Below, piece after piece: positions 18,601-27,402 of a stretch of 61,385 nt of DNA (its first letter is position 1; the number at the start of each line of letters is the position of its first letter). Under the pieces are notes generated by a model. It ran no database searches. It saw nothing but the letters and a program-made list of their open reading frames with translations, and had not been told where the DNA came from. A program made the position numbers and the translations under genes. Location of the stretch: assembly GCA_964550895.1 (NCBI GenBank), contig CAZKAP010000018.1, forward strand, positions 1 through 61,385, read 5' to 3'. Source of the DNA: CAZKAP01 sp964550895 (GTDB taxonomy: Bacteria > Bacteroidota > Bacteroidia > Flavobacteriales > Flavobacteriaceae).

Positions 18601-21600
18601 GCCGGTGCAGGGGGTGCTATCGATCCCAGCGGAATCACAACGCTAAACCAAGGCTCGAGCCAGGACTTTAGCATAGTTCCCGATCCCGGCTATCGCGTTT
18701 TTGATGTTCGGGTAAATCAGGTCTCGCAAGGACCCATAATGTCATATCGGTTCGAGGATGTTCAGGCGGATCAAGCCATCGAGGCCCAATTCGAACTCAT
18801 TCCCACCTTTGACATACTGTCCTCCGCCGGTCCGGGGGGAACCATCAGTCCCTTGGGCAGTACGTTAGTCAAAGAAGGAGATAATCAGGGTTTTCAGATC
18901 ACTCCTGATCCGGGTTTTAAGGTGCTGGATGTTCTTGTAGATGGGAATTCGGTGGGTAAAGTCCTCAATTATACGTTTACAAACGTTTCCGGTCCTCATT
19001 CGATCGAAGTGAGTTTTGAGAAAGGCGACGGGCTGCAGCGCGTTGTGCTGGTAAATGCCGATACGGAAGAAGACATTGGGGAAATCCGGGATGGAAGGGA
19101 AATCCTGGAGGCGGATGTACTGGGAACCCTGTTGTCCTTTCGTTTCGAAACCTTTCCTGAACAGGTAGGTAGTCTTCGGGCGGTACTCAATGGTCCCGTC
19201 GATCATGCTCAAACCGAAAACTTTGCGCCTTACACCCTGTTTGGTGATAATGCCGGGGACTATTTCGGCCGTTTATTACCCAAAGGGAATTACAGCCTGA
19301 CTGTGACCCCGTACTCCGGAGGGAACCTGAGCGGTGATGCCTACCCGACAGTGATCACTGCATTTTCCATAGTCGATGAGTTTTCGGCTCAGTACAGCAT
19401 TACAGCCACGGCGGGACCGGGGGGGACTGTGAGTCCTTCGGGTACGGTGACACTTCCGCAGGGGGGAAGCCAGGAATACCAAATACAGGCCGATACGGGG
19501 TACCGGATTGCGGATGTACTCGTGGATGGGGTATCGCAGGGAGTACCGGAGAGTTATGTTTTCTCCGGTGTCAGCCAGAATCATACGATCGAGGCCATAT
19601 TCGAACTCATACCGACGTTTACCATTTCCGCACTAGGGGGCCAGGGAGGTACGATCTTACCCGAAGGAAATACTACAGTAGAGGAAGGTGACAATCAAGT
19701 CTATACGATGGTGCCCGACCTGGGGTATCGCATTTCAGATGTGATCGTGGACGGGTTATCTCAGGGAGCCATCGGTACGTATGAATTTCAGAATGTAACC
19801 CAGGATCATTCCATCCAGGTAGAATTCGAGGAGACTCCGACGTACGAAATCATATCTTCGGCCGGTGTCGGAGGGGGCATTGATCCATCCGGGAGCACTC
19901 TGGTCAACGAAGGCTCCGATCAAATGTACAGCATTACCGCTTCTGCCGGATATGTAATATCGGATGTGGTGGTCAACGGTGAGTCGCAGGGGCCATTAAC
20001 GAGTTATACGTTTACAAACGTTTCCAGGGCGCACACCATCGAGGCGGTATTCGAGCTGGTTCCTCCTCCCAGTTTTGATATCATCGCGACTGCTGGCCCA
20101 GGGGGGACTATATCGCCTTCAGGAACCACCAACGCGGTTCAGGACAGCGATATTACATACACCATTACTCCCGATTCGGGCTATCGCATCTCACATGTGC
20201 TGGTGGATGGAGTGCCCCAGGGCTCCATATCCAGCTACGAATTCACCTCCATAACCGAAAACCATACCATCGAGGCTGTATTTGCCGAATTAACGGCAGT
20301 GGTAATCCGCTCCAATCCTAATCCACAGCGCTACAAGAAAACGACCCTGACCATACAGACCACCTTGAATCTCTCCGAGACCCCTGAAACATTCCGGGAC
20401 TATCGGATGAATGTAACTATTCAGGGCCCGTCCGGTACCATGTTGGTTCCGGCGTATTTTGCAGGGGATGGGGATGCGGCGAACACCAGTGCTGCCTCCG
20501 GTTCTGTTTGGAAGGCAGAGTTCCTGCCCGAGGAGAGTGGCACGTACACCGCAACCATTGATTTCGAGTACGGACCTTCCATAGCTGCGAGCACAGTGGA
20601 CGGAGTTGGATTATCACTCTACCCCAATGGTGTTTTTGCCACGGTAACCGTCGGGGATACGGTAGATCCCAATGGTTTTTATTCCCAGGGTAAACTGCAA
20701 TATGTTGGGGACTCTCATGCCCGCTTCTCAGATGGCACGTACTTCCTGGAGTTTGGAGTGGGATCTCCCGAAGTCTTTCTGGAGTATGCGGAATTCGATG
20801 GAACCCCCAGTACGCGAACCTATCCCACACATATTGGGGACTGGAACACAGGCAATCCCGTTTGGAAGTCGGATCTGGGAAAAGGGATTATTGGAGCGGT
20901 TAACTATTTGAGATCTCAGGGAATGAACATCAACTACTTCCAGATGATGAATGTGGAAGGCGACGGGATGAATGCGTTTCCCTTTACGCAGCCTTACGAG
21001 ATTTTGACTTATGATGTGTCCAAATTGGACCAGTGGCAGATTGTATTCGACTATATGATGAGTCAGGGCGTGGCCGCGGAAATGGTTCTGCTGGAGACGG
21101 AGAACCTCAACTTCTTCGAAGCCCAGTCGGGTAATCCCGTGGATAGTTTCAGCGATGAACGCAAGATCTATTATCGGGAAATGGTGGCCCGTTTTGGTTA
21201 CCTGAATGCGGTGATTTTTACCATAGGTGAGGAGGCCAACTGGGATAGTGGCGGAGACCAGTACACCGCCGAACAGATTGAGGAAGCTGCTGCGTTTATC
21301 GAAGATCTTTCACCATATAAGGATTTGATCAGCGCCCATAATGGTCCGAGTTACCGGGATGACATCTTCGGACAAATACTGAACCTGGAGGGCAACTCGA
21401 ACCTTGGGGTCATCTCCTATCAGGGGTATTTCGATGATGCTTCACTGGGTCACGACCGAATCCTTCGGTGGATTAACGACGCACAGTCGGATGGGAAACC
21501 CTGGGTCATACGATATACCGAGCCTTACACGCCCATTGCCTTCCCGGACGTGGAGGACTGGACCGACAGCAGCCTCTGGGCGGCCTTAATGGCGGGTGCC

Positions 21601-24600
21601 CCGGGTATTCATGTGTATTCCGGGGGCGGTAAGGATGTTAACCTGGAAGATTACTCCGAACTGCAACCCTACTTCGAACGGATGCGCCATGCCCGGGAAT
21701 TATTCGAGAGCCGGAACATCCCCTTTCATGAGCTGGTCAACCGAGACGATCTGGCCACACAGGGGTATTTGCTCTCTGACGAGTCAAGCTGGCGTATCGG
21801 TTTCCTTCCGGATGGGGGCAATTCCACCGTCACTATCCCCGCCGGGGATTATGAAATCGCCTGGTATAACCCAAGGACAGGCGGCGAACTCCTCGCATTG
21901 ACCGAGGTGACTTCCAACGGTACACTCTCCACGGGCAATCCTCCTAGAGAAACCGCTCAGAGTTGGGTGTATCTGATCGGTCAGCAGCTGATACCGACTT
22001 ACGAGATAGAAGCCCTGGCAGGAACAGGGGGAATCATAGACCCGTCGGGTAGGGTAGAAGTCAAGGAAGGCAGGAATCAGAATTTCATGATCACGCCCAA
22101 TGAGGGCTATCGCATCCTTGATGTACGGGTAGATAGTCAAACGGTAGGTCCCGTAGAATCCTATGAATTCAATGTTGTACTTAAAGAGCATACCATAGAG
22201 GCCACTTTTGAACTCATACCTACCTATGATATCGTTGCGAGCGCGGGTGGCGGCGGAACCATAGAACCGGCTGGTACCACCTCCGTTCCTGAGGGAGAAA
22301 GTCAGTTTTACACCATTACGGCGGATACGGGTTACCGCATCGATGAGGTGATTGTCGATGGAGAACCCCAGGGCCCTGTGAATATCTATGAATTTACGGA
22401 TGTAAATCAGGCCCACACCATCGAAGTCTTTTTTGTGGTAGTCCCGACCTTTACCATTACCTCTTCTGCCGGCCCCGGAGGATCGATCACTCCAGAGGGA
22501 AATACGGTGGTCAGTGAAGGGGCAGACCAAGAGTACACGATCACCCCGGAACCGGGATACCGTATCCTCGATGTTCGGGTGAATGGTGAATCCGTGGGGG
22601 CCGTGGAGTCGTACAGGTTTGAAAATATACTCGGCACACAGGCTATCGAGGCCGTTTTCGAACAGATTCCTACCTACGATATCATCTCCAGTGCAGGTGA
22701 AGGAGGTTCCATCGATCCCGAGGGAACGACTTCGGTTGAAGAGGGTGCCGTACAGACGTACAACGTGATCCCCGATGCGGGCTATCGGGTGGCGGATGTT
22801 ATCGTAGATGATGCTTCAGTGGGAGCTGTGGAATCTTATGCTTTTGAGGATGTACGTCAAAACCACACCGTTGAGGCCCTGTTTGAATTCATTCCTACCT
22901 ATGCTATTGTTTCTTCGGCTGGAACGGGGGGCACTATAGATCCCATCGGCACCCTGACCCTGGAGGAAGGCGAAAGCCAGCTGTACACAATTACACCGGA
23001 CTCCGGGTATGCCATTTCCGATGTACGGGTCGACGGGCGGTCACAGGGAGCGATTACCCAATATACATTCGAAAACGTAACCGAATCTCATACCATAGAA
23101 GCCACGTTTGTAGTGTCTTTGGGTGTGCAGCGTTTTGTTCTGGTCAATGCCACGGATAATGTAGATCTGTTTGAAGTAAGCAATCAACAGGAAATCCTGC
23201 AGACGGATGTAGATGGTATGTTGCTTTCCTTCCGATTCGAAACCAATCCGGAGCAGGTTGGCAGTTTGCAGGCAGTATTAAACGGACCCATCAATCATTC
23301 TCAGGTAGAAAACTTTGCTCCCTACACGCTTTTTGGGGATGCAACCACCAACTACTTCGGAAGGGAATTCCCCTTAGGCTCCTACACCTTAAGCGTAACG
23401 CCCTATACAGGGGGCAATCTGTCCGGAACGCCTTATCCCACACGTGTTTTAGAGTTCTCCATCGTGGAACAGCCGACAATCTTCTATACCATAACGGCCA
23501 GTGCAGGTAACGGAGGGTCCATAGATCCTGCCGGGCTTAGTACGCTGCCTCAGGGCTCGGATCAGGCGTACTCCATCACCCCGGATGCGGATTACCGCAT
23601 ATCCGATGTACTGGTGGACGGGGTATCTCAGGGTGCGATATCGAACTACGCGTTTAACAAACTCTTCGAAAATCACAGTATAGAGGCGGTATTTGAACGG
23701 ATTCCCACCTACGATATCGTTTCGTCTTCGGGGCCGGGAGGTACCATAGATCCGGAAGGTACGCTGACCCTGCAGGAAGGCGATTCTCAGGATTATGTGA
23801 TTACAGCCGAGGCGGGCTATCGCGTTTTGGATGTCCTGGTAGATGGAGTGTCGGTGGGTGCGTTAGCATCCTATGAGTTTTTGAATATTATGGCGTCTCA
23901 TACGATAGAGGCGGTATTCGAGCCGATTCCCACCTACGATATCGTTTCCTCTGCCGGGGCGGGAGGTTCCATAGACCCGAGCGGTACAACGACATTGTTC
24001 GAGGGGGAGGATCAGAGTTACGCGATAATGGCAAGTGTGGGATACAGAATCCTGGATGTTCTTGTGGATGAGGAATCCCAGGGGGCAATAACGGCATATA
24101 CGTTTACTGACGTTTCATCGGCACACACGATTGAAGCGATTTTTGAAGAAATCCCGACTTACAGCATCACAGCCGGTGCCGGTGAGGGTGGCTTCATCGA
24201 CCCCACGGGGGTTATAGTGGTGGGAGAAGGAGCTACACAGGCCTTTACCCTTACGGCGGATGCCAATTTCCGTGTCCTGGATTTGATTGTAGATAACGTC
24301 TCTCAGGGTGCGATAGCGTCTTATGAGTTTACAGGTGTTCAGCAGAACCACACCATAGAAGCGGTTTTTGAAGAGCTTCCTACCTACGAAATTGTTTCCA
24401 GTGCGGGAGTGGGAGGTTCTATCGATCCTGAGGGAATTACCGCGGTACAGGAGGGAGCAACCCAGAGCTTTGTGATTACTCCTGATCCCGGGTATCGGGT
24501 CAATAATCTCATAGTCGATGGCAGCGGTCGCGGACCGTTCGAAACCTTCGACTTCCTGAATGTAGATGAGGACCATACGATAGAGGCCCTATTCGAAGAG

Positions 24601-25509
24601 ATACCCGTTTACGATATATTTTCCAGCGCTGGAGATGGAGGGAGTATAAGCCCCGCGGGTACCACGCAGGTGTTGGAGTTCGAGGACCAATGGTATACCA
24701 TTTTCCCCGATCCCGGCTTCCAAATACAGGATGTATTGGTAAACGGGGTATCCCAGGGAGCGCAATCGGAGTACGCATTTGTCAATGTTACCCAGGATCA
24801 AACCATCAGCGCATTCTTTGCGCCGACTACAGGCCTTAAAAGTGCCGTCCTGCTGAACGCCGAGACGGATACGGACCTGTTGACGATTGAAAACAACATG
24901 GTAATCCCTTACGCACTGGTGGTGAATCTGGGAGTCAACATCCGCCTGGAGACCTATCCCGATGAGGTAGGCAGCGTCTATTCCTCTCTTTCCGGACCGG
25001 TAAGTCTGGTACGACAGGAGAATGTTGCTCCCTACGCCGCATTTGGTGACCTCAGCGGAGACTATTTCGAACAGGTCCTCGTACCTGGTAATTACAAGTT
25101 AGTAGTCGAGGTGTATGAATCCAGTGGGTTAAGCGGAGAACTACTGGACTACAAGGTGATTAATTTTGCCATAGACGAGGAGACATCTGCAATTACCGGT
25201 TTTATAGATCCGGAGTACTTCGGCGTTACAGCTGAGGAAACTACGTTTTGGGTCTATCCGAATCCGATACGGGAAGACGGGCGTTTTTATCTGAATGCCT
25301 CAGACCGAATAAACACGATTTGGAACCGCCTGCTCATTTACGATCTCAATGGGCGGTTCGTTAGGGGCTTTGGGATAGACGAAACTTCATTCGATGGCAA
25401 TGGCTGGTTGGTGGATCCGAAAGGAGGCCTTCCTACCGGAACGTATCTCCTGCTTGTAGAGCGCAACGGCCGGGAAACCGTAACCCTCCGCCTGGCGGTG
25501 GATGATTAG
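15646..25509 (+). CDS. Giant T9SS-secreted multidomain surface protein with glycosidase-like core
   Basis: The ATG at 15646 gives a classical signal peptide (LVFQCILLALLFIYHSTQAQ) and 3287 residues; frames open further upstream are unlikely starts. Order: Kelch-like propeller (about 26-340), an ASPM/choice-of-anchor-like domain and two putative Ig domains (about 345-630), then modules A1, B1-5, A2, B6-9, a DUF5060 beta-sandwich plus TIM-barrel glycosidase-like domain with a C-terminal collagen-binding-like strand domain (about 1550-2118), B10-14, A3, B15-20, A4, and a type IX secretion sorting domain (VYPNP near 3204, ending LPTGTYLLLVERNGRE). Candidate acid/base and nucleophile are Glu1862/1863 (TIGEEANWDS) and Glu1959 (RYTEPYTP). 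It is probably cell-surface attached and acts on a polysaccharide. The substrate is unknown; galK-galT nearby only hints at galactose. Confidence 0.9.
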   Translation: MPQRLFGLVFQCILLALLFIYHSTQAQTTVWSDMNENQNYEAKGESGFVQAGDKFYILGGLENNDVYEYDVANDTWALVSQAPYRINHFQPVYYQGYIWVIGALKFFEFPTTEPTEYVWLFDPITKEWIQGPEIPPGRRRGAAGLVTYNDKFYFLAGSTNGHNGGYVAWVDEFDPETGQWRQLPDAPTPRDHFYAVVAEDKIYNVAGRWSGGIGGFYEPLISEVDVFDLTTEQWTTLPASQNLPTPRAGAPVAVFEGQIMVMGGEVFQANVYGVEVNETALQLTEAYNLINQTWSRLPDTQFQRHGVPAVVSDNAVYLASGASDWAAAPPQKNIEFYGTNEPDLQELSRSELVVPDQVFFGSTGIRDITVAAANGNTGVYIDRVEILGAGSANYSITGGDLSGKFLKSGAQATISVTSNPGNDGQSATLRIYRTESEFAEVALETNPLVNPGDQAHTTADVINLQIQNLDVSHTYTYQATGLPAGLSISPDQPTISGVIGSDAYMSSPYPVVVTATNTDSQEQFTISFAWTVFNELDIQVQPIMEMESREGDLIEFSVSATGGLEVEDFQYVLSGQPAGISISNTGQISGTLADGSSQGGNGAGNYSPQVTVSKPSSGPVEISFSWQVDSREEGVDRIVLVNADAEEDILEITDQLEIAQDRVQGINLNVRADTNPEVVGSVRLELQGPVTGNRIENVAPYALFGDLSGDYFGELLPLGNYTITVVAYSEPNQQGQAYPELVKSFSIVNTPTVQYQIVASAGVGGRIDPNGTLALEEGSDQSFTIVADEGYRISDVRVDGNSQGVIGSYDFINVSQNHSIEAIFEPIPEYPIVSSSVTGGSITPEGTTQVSEGENQLYTIAADVGYRILDVLVDEVSVGAVNSYVFINVTQPHTIEATFERIPIYTILSSAGSGGTIDPEGTIDIPEGDSQVFTITPNLGFQILDVLVDGQSQGALDSYEFSGINQNHTIEASYEQIPTFDIAAEAGAGGAIDPSGITTLNQGSSQDFSIVPDPGYRVFDVRVNQVSQGPIMSYRFEDVQADQAIEAQFELIPTFDILSSAGPGGTISPLGSTLVKEGDNQGFQITPDPGFKVLDVLVDGNSVGKVLNYTFTNVSGPHSIEVSFEKGDGLQRVVLVNADTEEDIGEIRDGREILEADVLGTLLSFRFETFPEQVGSLRAVLNGPVDHAQTENFAPYTLFGDNAGDYFGRLLPKGNYSLTVTPYSGGNLSGDAYPTVITAFSIVDEFSAQYSITATAGPGGTVSPSGTVTLPQGGSQEYQIQADTGYRIADVLVDGVSQGVPESYVFSGVSQNHTIEAIFELIPTFTISALGGQGGTILPEGNTTVEEGDNQVYTMVPDLGYRISDVIVDGLSQGAIGTYEFQNVTQDHSIQVEFEETPTYEIISSAGVGGGIDPSGSTLVNEGSDQMYSITASAGYVISDVVVNGESQGPLTSYTFTNVSRAHTIEAVFELVPPPSFDIIATAGPGGTISPSGTTNAVQDSDITYTITPDSGYRISHVLVDGVPQGSISSYEFTSITENHTIEAVFAELTAVVIRSNPNPQRYKKTTLTIQTTLNLSETPETFRDYRMNVTIQGPSGTMLVPAYFAGDGDAANTSAASGSVWKAEFLPEESGTYTATIDFEYGPSIAASTVDGVGLSLYPNGVFATVTVGDTVDPNGFYSQGKLQYVGDSHARFSDGTYFLEFGVGSPEVFLEYAEFDGTPSTRTYPTHIGDWNTGNPVWKSDLGKGIIGAVNYLRSQGMNINYFQMMNVEGDGMNAFPFTQPYEILTYDVSKLDQWQIVFDYMMSQGVAAEMVLLETENLNFFEAQSGNPVDSFSDERKIYYREMVARFGYLNAVIFTIGEEANWDSGGDQYTAEQIEEAAAFIEDLSPYKDLISAHNGPSYRDDIFGQILNLEGNSNLGVISYQGYFDDASLGHDRILRWINDAQSDGKPWVIRYTEPYTPIAFPDVEDWTDSSLWAALMAGAPGIHVYSGGGKDVNLEDYSELQPYFERMRHARELFESRNIPFHELVNRDDLATQGYLLSDESSWRIGFLPDGGNSTVTIPAGDYEIAWYNPRTGGELLALTEVTSNGTLSTGNPPRETAQSWVYLIGQQLIPTYEIEALAGTGGIIDPSGRVEVKEGRNQNFMITPNEGYRILDVRVDSQTVGPVESYEFNVVLKEHTIEATFELIPTYDIVASAGGGGTIEPAGTTSVPEGESQFYTITADTGYRIDEVIVDGEPQGPVNIYEFTDVNQAHTIEVFFVVVPTFTITSSAGPGGSITPEGNTVVSEGADQEYTITPEPGYRILDVRVNGESVGAVESYRFENILGTQAIEAVFEQIPTYDIISSAGEGGSIDPEGTTSVEEGAVQTYNVIPDAGYRVADVIVDDASVGAVESYAFEDVRQNHTVEALFEFIPTYAIVSSAGTGGTIDPIGTLTLEEGESQLYTITPDSGYAISDVRVDGRSQGAITQYTFENVTESHTIEATFVVSLGVQRFVLVNATDNVDLFEVSNQQEILQTDVDGMLLSFRFETNPEQVGSLQAVLNGPINHSQVENFAPYTLFGDATTNYFGREFPLGSYTLSVTPYTGGNLSGTPYPTRVLEFSIVEQPTIFYTITASAGNGGSIDPAGLSTLPQGSDQAYSITPDADYRISDVLVDGVSQGAISNYAFNKLFENHSIEAVFERIPTYDIVSSSGPGGTIDPEGTLTLQEGDSQDYVITAEAGYRVLDVLVDGVSVGALASYEFLNIMASHTIEAVFEPIPTYDIVSSAGAGGSIDPSGTTTLFEGEDQSYAIMASVGYRILDVLVDEESQGAITAYTFTDVSSAHTIEAIFEEIPTYSITAGAGEGGFIDPTGVIVVGEGATQAFTLTADANFRVLDLIVDNVSQGAIASYEFTGVQQNHTIEAVFEELPTYEIVSSAGVGGSIDPEGITAVQEGATQSFVITPDPGYRVNNLIVDGSGRGPFETFDFLNVDEDHTIEALFEEIPVYDIFSSAGDGGSISPAGTTQVLEFEDQWYTIFPDPGFQIQDVLVNGVSQGAQSEYAFVNVTQDQTISAFFAPTTGLKSAVLLNAETDTDLLTIENNMVIPYALVVNLGVNIRLETYPDEVGSVYSSLSGPVSLVRQENVAPYAAFGDLSGDYFEQVLVPGNYKLVVEVYESSGLSGELLDYKVINFAIDEETSAITGFIDPEYFGVTAEETTFWVYPNPIREDGRFYLNASDRINTIWNRLLIYDLNGRFVRGFGIDETSFDGNGWLVDPKGGLPTGTYLLLVERNGRETVTLRLAVDD
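17548..17907 (+). repeat. Module A1 of the giant protein (120 residues)
   Basis: This is the first of four copies of a 120-residue module beginning RIVLVNADAEEDI and containing ENVAPYALFGDLSGDYF and LGNYTITVVAYS. The other copies are at 19033-19392, 23125-23484 and about 24835-25194. The first three are exactly 360 bp. A similar module occurs in many Bacteroidota surface proteins; its function is not known. Confidence 0.8.
17908..19032 (+). repeat. B repeats 1-5 of the giant protein
   Basis: Five contiguous 225-bp (75-residue) repeats. The pattern is aGxGGxIxPxGt...EGxxQ...GYrIxDVxVDGxSqG...Y.F.nV...HtIEAxFExIPT. They resemble the bacterial InlB B-repeat-like (Flg_new_2-type) domain. Period is exact with no indels. 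Confidence 0.85.
19033..19392 (+). repeat. Module A2 of the giant protein
   Basis: The second 120-residue A module (RVVLVNADTEEDIGEI ... ENFAPYTLFGDNAGDYF). It is closer to A3 than to A1 or A4, sharing LSFRFET and the VTPYSGGNLSG/VTPYTGGNLSG stretch. Confidence 0.8.
19393..20290 (+). repeat. B repeats 6-9 of the giant protein
   Basis: Four 75-residue repeats; the eighth carries a two-residue insertion (VPPPS linker). They lead directly into the glycosidase-like core. Repeat 9 has a divergent AVQDSDIT in place of the usual EGxxQ. Confidence 0.85.
22000..23124 (+). repeat. B repeats 10-14 of the giant protein
   Basis: Five exact 225-bp repeats directly after the glycosidase-like core, followed by module A3. 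The frame and period are uninterrupted. Confidence 0.85.
23125..23484 (+). repeat. Module A3 of the giant protein
   Basis: The third 120-residue A module (RFVLVNATDNVDLFEV ... ENFAPYTLFGDATTNYF). Confidence 0.8.
23485..24834 (+). repeat. B repeats 15-20 of the giant protein
   Basis: Six exact 225-bp repeats. Repeats 16 and 17 are very alike at the DNA level around the shared 'CCCACCTACGATATCGTTTC' junction, pointing to recent duplication. Confidence 0.85.
24835..25194 (+). repeat. Module A4 of the giant protein
   Basis: The fourth, most divergent A module (SAVLLNAETDTDLLTI ... ENVAPYAAFGDLSGDYF), placed just before the sorting domain. Confidence 0.75.
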
Positions 25510-25551
25510 ATTCGGAGAGGCCTTTGATCAGTTCATTTGTTATTTTTGAAC

Positions 25552-26202
25552 ATGCGCACCTGCGAATCCGTATTTCTCCGGCCAACCGGTTACTTCGATT
25601 TCGAATCTTTGGAAATACAGGAGCTTATTCGGGAATTCAAGGATTTGCAATCCCCCAGGGAACAAATTAAGGGGTGGTACCTGAAAGTCCGGGAGGGTTG
25701 GAGGTATAATCCCTTTGTGATCAGCTTGACGAACTCCCACTTCAAGGCGAGCCATATAGCAGGGAAAGAAGCGGCCCATTGCATAGACAAATCGATACTC
25801 TTCATTGCCGGAATGAGGGGGCTCGGAATTCCTGCCCGACTCCGACTGGCCAAAGTGTCCAATCATATCGCTACGGAACGCCTGGAGAAGAAACTCGGCA
25901 CGAATGTCATTGCACCCCATGGCCTGTCCGAGGTACTTCTGGGGGGAATATGGGCGAAGTGCTCCCCTGCCTTTAATCGTGGATTGTGTGAATTGTATCA
26001 GGTGGATGCCCTGGACTTCGACGGGACAGCGGATTCGATTATGCAGGAATACAATCAACGTGAGGAGAAATTCATGGAGTATCTGGAGGACTACGGACAT
26101 TTCGATGATGTCCCCATGGAGTTTATCCGCGATACCTTTAGGGCACACTATCCTGCCCTTTATCGACAACTCAAAGGGGCCGAACCAGGGAACGGTACAT
26201 AA
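25552..26202 (+). CDS. Transglutaminase-like domain protein
   Basis: From the ATG at 25552 the product has 216 residues and no signal peptide. It matches the transglutaminase-like cysteine fold. The candidate catalytic Cys is in KEAAHCIDKSILFIAGMRG, followed by the GLGIPARLRLAKV strand. His is in KVSNHIA or APHGLSEVLLGG, and GIWAKCSPAFN is the final strand. Bacterial members act as peptidases or amide-cleaving enzymes, often on unknown substrates. It lies 43 bases after the giant gene and 45 bases before galK on the same strand. Confidence 0.75.
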   Translation: MRTCESVFLRPTGYFDFESLEIQELIREFKDLQSPREQIKGWYLKVREGWRYNPFVISLTNSHFKASHIAGKEAAHCIDKSILFIAGMRGLGIPARLRLAKVSNHIATERLEKKLGTNVIAPHGLSEVLLGGIWAKCSPAFNRGLCELYQVDALDFDGTADSIMQEYNQREEKFMEYLEDYGHFDDVPMEFIRDTFRAHYPALYRQLKGAEPGNGT

Positions 26203-26247
26203 CCCCACTGTGGAATCAACTCCCATAATACCCCGATATTGACAACC

Positions 26248-27396
26248 ATGATTCATAAGCTCACTCACCATGTAAGGGAAAAATTTCGAGCCCGGTTCGC
26301 CGAAGAACCTGTGATGTCTATGGCCCCCGGCCGCATCAACCTGATCGGCGAGCACGTGGACTACAACGATGGTTTTGTGTTCCCCGCTGCAATCGACAGG
26401 TATGTCGTTGCGGCCGTCGGGCGCAACCATACCCGGGTCTGCCAGGCCGTGGCGCTGGACCTGAATGAGCACCTGGAGTTCAGTCTGGATCAGTTCAGAC
26501 CTTTGCACGCGGGGGGATGGAGGAATTATGTGCTAGGGGTAGTCGATCAATTGCAAAACAGGAACCTGGAGGTCGAGGGGTTCAACTTCGTATTCTCGGG
26601 CAATATCCCTTCGGGCTCCGGCCTGTCTTCATCCGCGGCTCTGGAGAACAGCATCGTCGTGGCCCTAAATGCCCTTTTCGATCTTGGCCTCCAACCCCGG
26701 GAGATGATTGAGGTTTCCCAGCAGGCCGAACACCAGTTTGTCGGCGTCAAGTGTGGGATCATGGACCAGTTTGCCAGTATGTTTGGCCGGAAGGATCAGT
26801 TCTTCCTTCTGGACTGCCGGAGTCTGGAGACCGAGTATTTCCCGGCAAATTTTGAGCATCACGAGATATTGCTGATCAATACCAACGTGCATCACAACTT
26901 ATCCGATAGTGCCTATAACGATCGAAGGGCTTCTTGCGAACGCGTCGCGGATATTCTTGGAAAAAGAGCCCTGAGGGATGTGACCCCCGAGGAACTAGAA
27001 GAATACAAGATGAAGCTTGCAACCGAAGATTATCAAAAGGCAAGCTTTGTGATCCGTGAAATTCAACGTACCCAATGGACTGCAGATGCACTCAGAAAGG
27101 GAGATCTCCATGCAGTGGGCGAATTGTTGTACCAATCCCATCAGGGTCTGAGTGAGGACTATCAGGTGAGTTGCCCGGAACTGGATTTTCTCGTGCAACA
27201 CGCCCGGACAGAGAAATCCATACTGGGAGCGAGGATGATGGGGGGAGGTTTCGGCGGCTGTACAATTAACCTGATCGAAAAAGGTAAGGCCGAAGCCTTC
27301 CTCGATACGATACGCCGGGAGTATACACGTCAATTCGGAGTCGAATTCAGCGAATATAGTGTTCAGGTAGCGGACGGCGCCCGCATCATTAAATAG
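26248..27396 (+). CDS. galK: Galactokinase
   Basis: GalK phosphorylates alpha-D-galactose at C1 in the Leloir pathway. The 382-residue product shows all GHMP-kinase motifs: the galactokinase signature PGRINLIGEHVDYNDG, the ATP-binding loop IPSGSGLSSSAALE, the catalytic-base region KCGIMDQFAS and the C-terminal GARMMGGGFGGCTI. The ATG at 26248 is preferred over a TTG three codons upstream. galT follows after six bases, so the two form an operon. galE and galM are not in the window. Confidence 0.96.
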   Translation: MIHKLTHHVREKFRARFAEEPVMSMAPGRINLIGEHVDYNDGFVFPAAIDRYVVAAVGRNHTRVCQAVALDLNEHLEFSLDQFRPLHAGGWRNYVLGVVDQLQNRNLEVEGFNFVFSGNIPSGSGLSSSAALENSIVVALNALFDLGLQPREMIEVSQQAEHQFVGVKCGIMDQFASMFGRKDQFFLLDCRSLETEYFPANFEHHEILLINTNVHHNLSDSAYNDRRASCERVADILGKRALRDVTPEELEEYKMKLATEDYQKASFVIREIQRTQWTADALRKGDLHAVGELLYQSHQGLSEDYQVSCPELDFLVQHARTEKSILGARMMGGGFGGCTINLIEKGKAEAFLDTIRREYTRQFGVEFSEYSVQVADGARIIK

Positions 27397-27402
27397 AGCT
27401 AA

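Noticed and set aside
17908..24834. Regularly spaced repeats that might be taken for a CRISPR array
   Set aside because: The 225-bp period keeps the reading frame and encodes a protein domain; there are no short identical repeats with unique spacers.
25541..25548. TATTTTTG as promoter of the transglutaminase-like gene
   Set aside because: It ends three bases before the ATG, so transcription would begin inside or after the start codon.
25540..26508. Open frame of 322 codons on the minus strand across the transglutaminase-like and galK genes
   Set aside because: Both genes on the plus strand have clear family motifs; the antisense frame is a by-product of codon bias.
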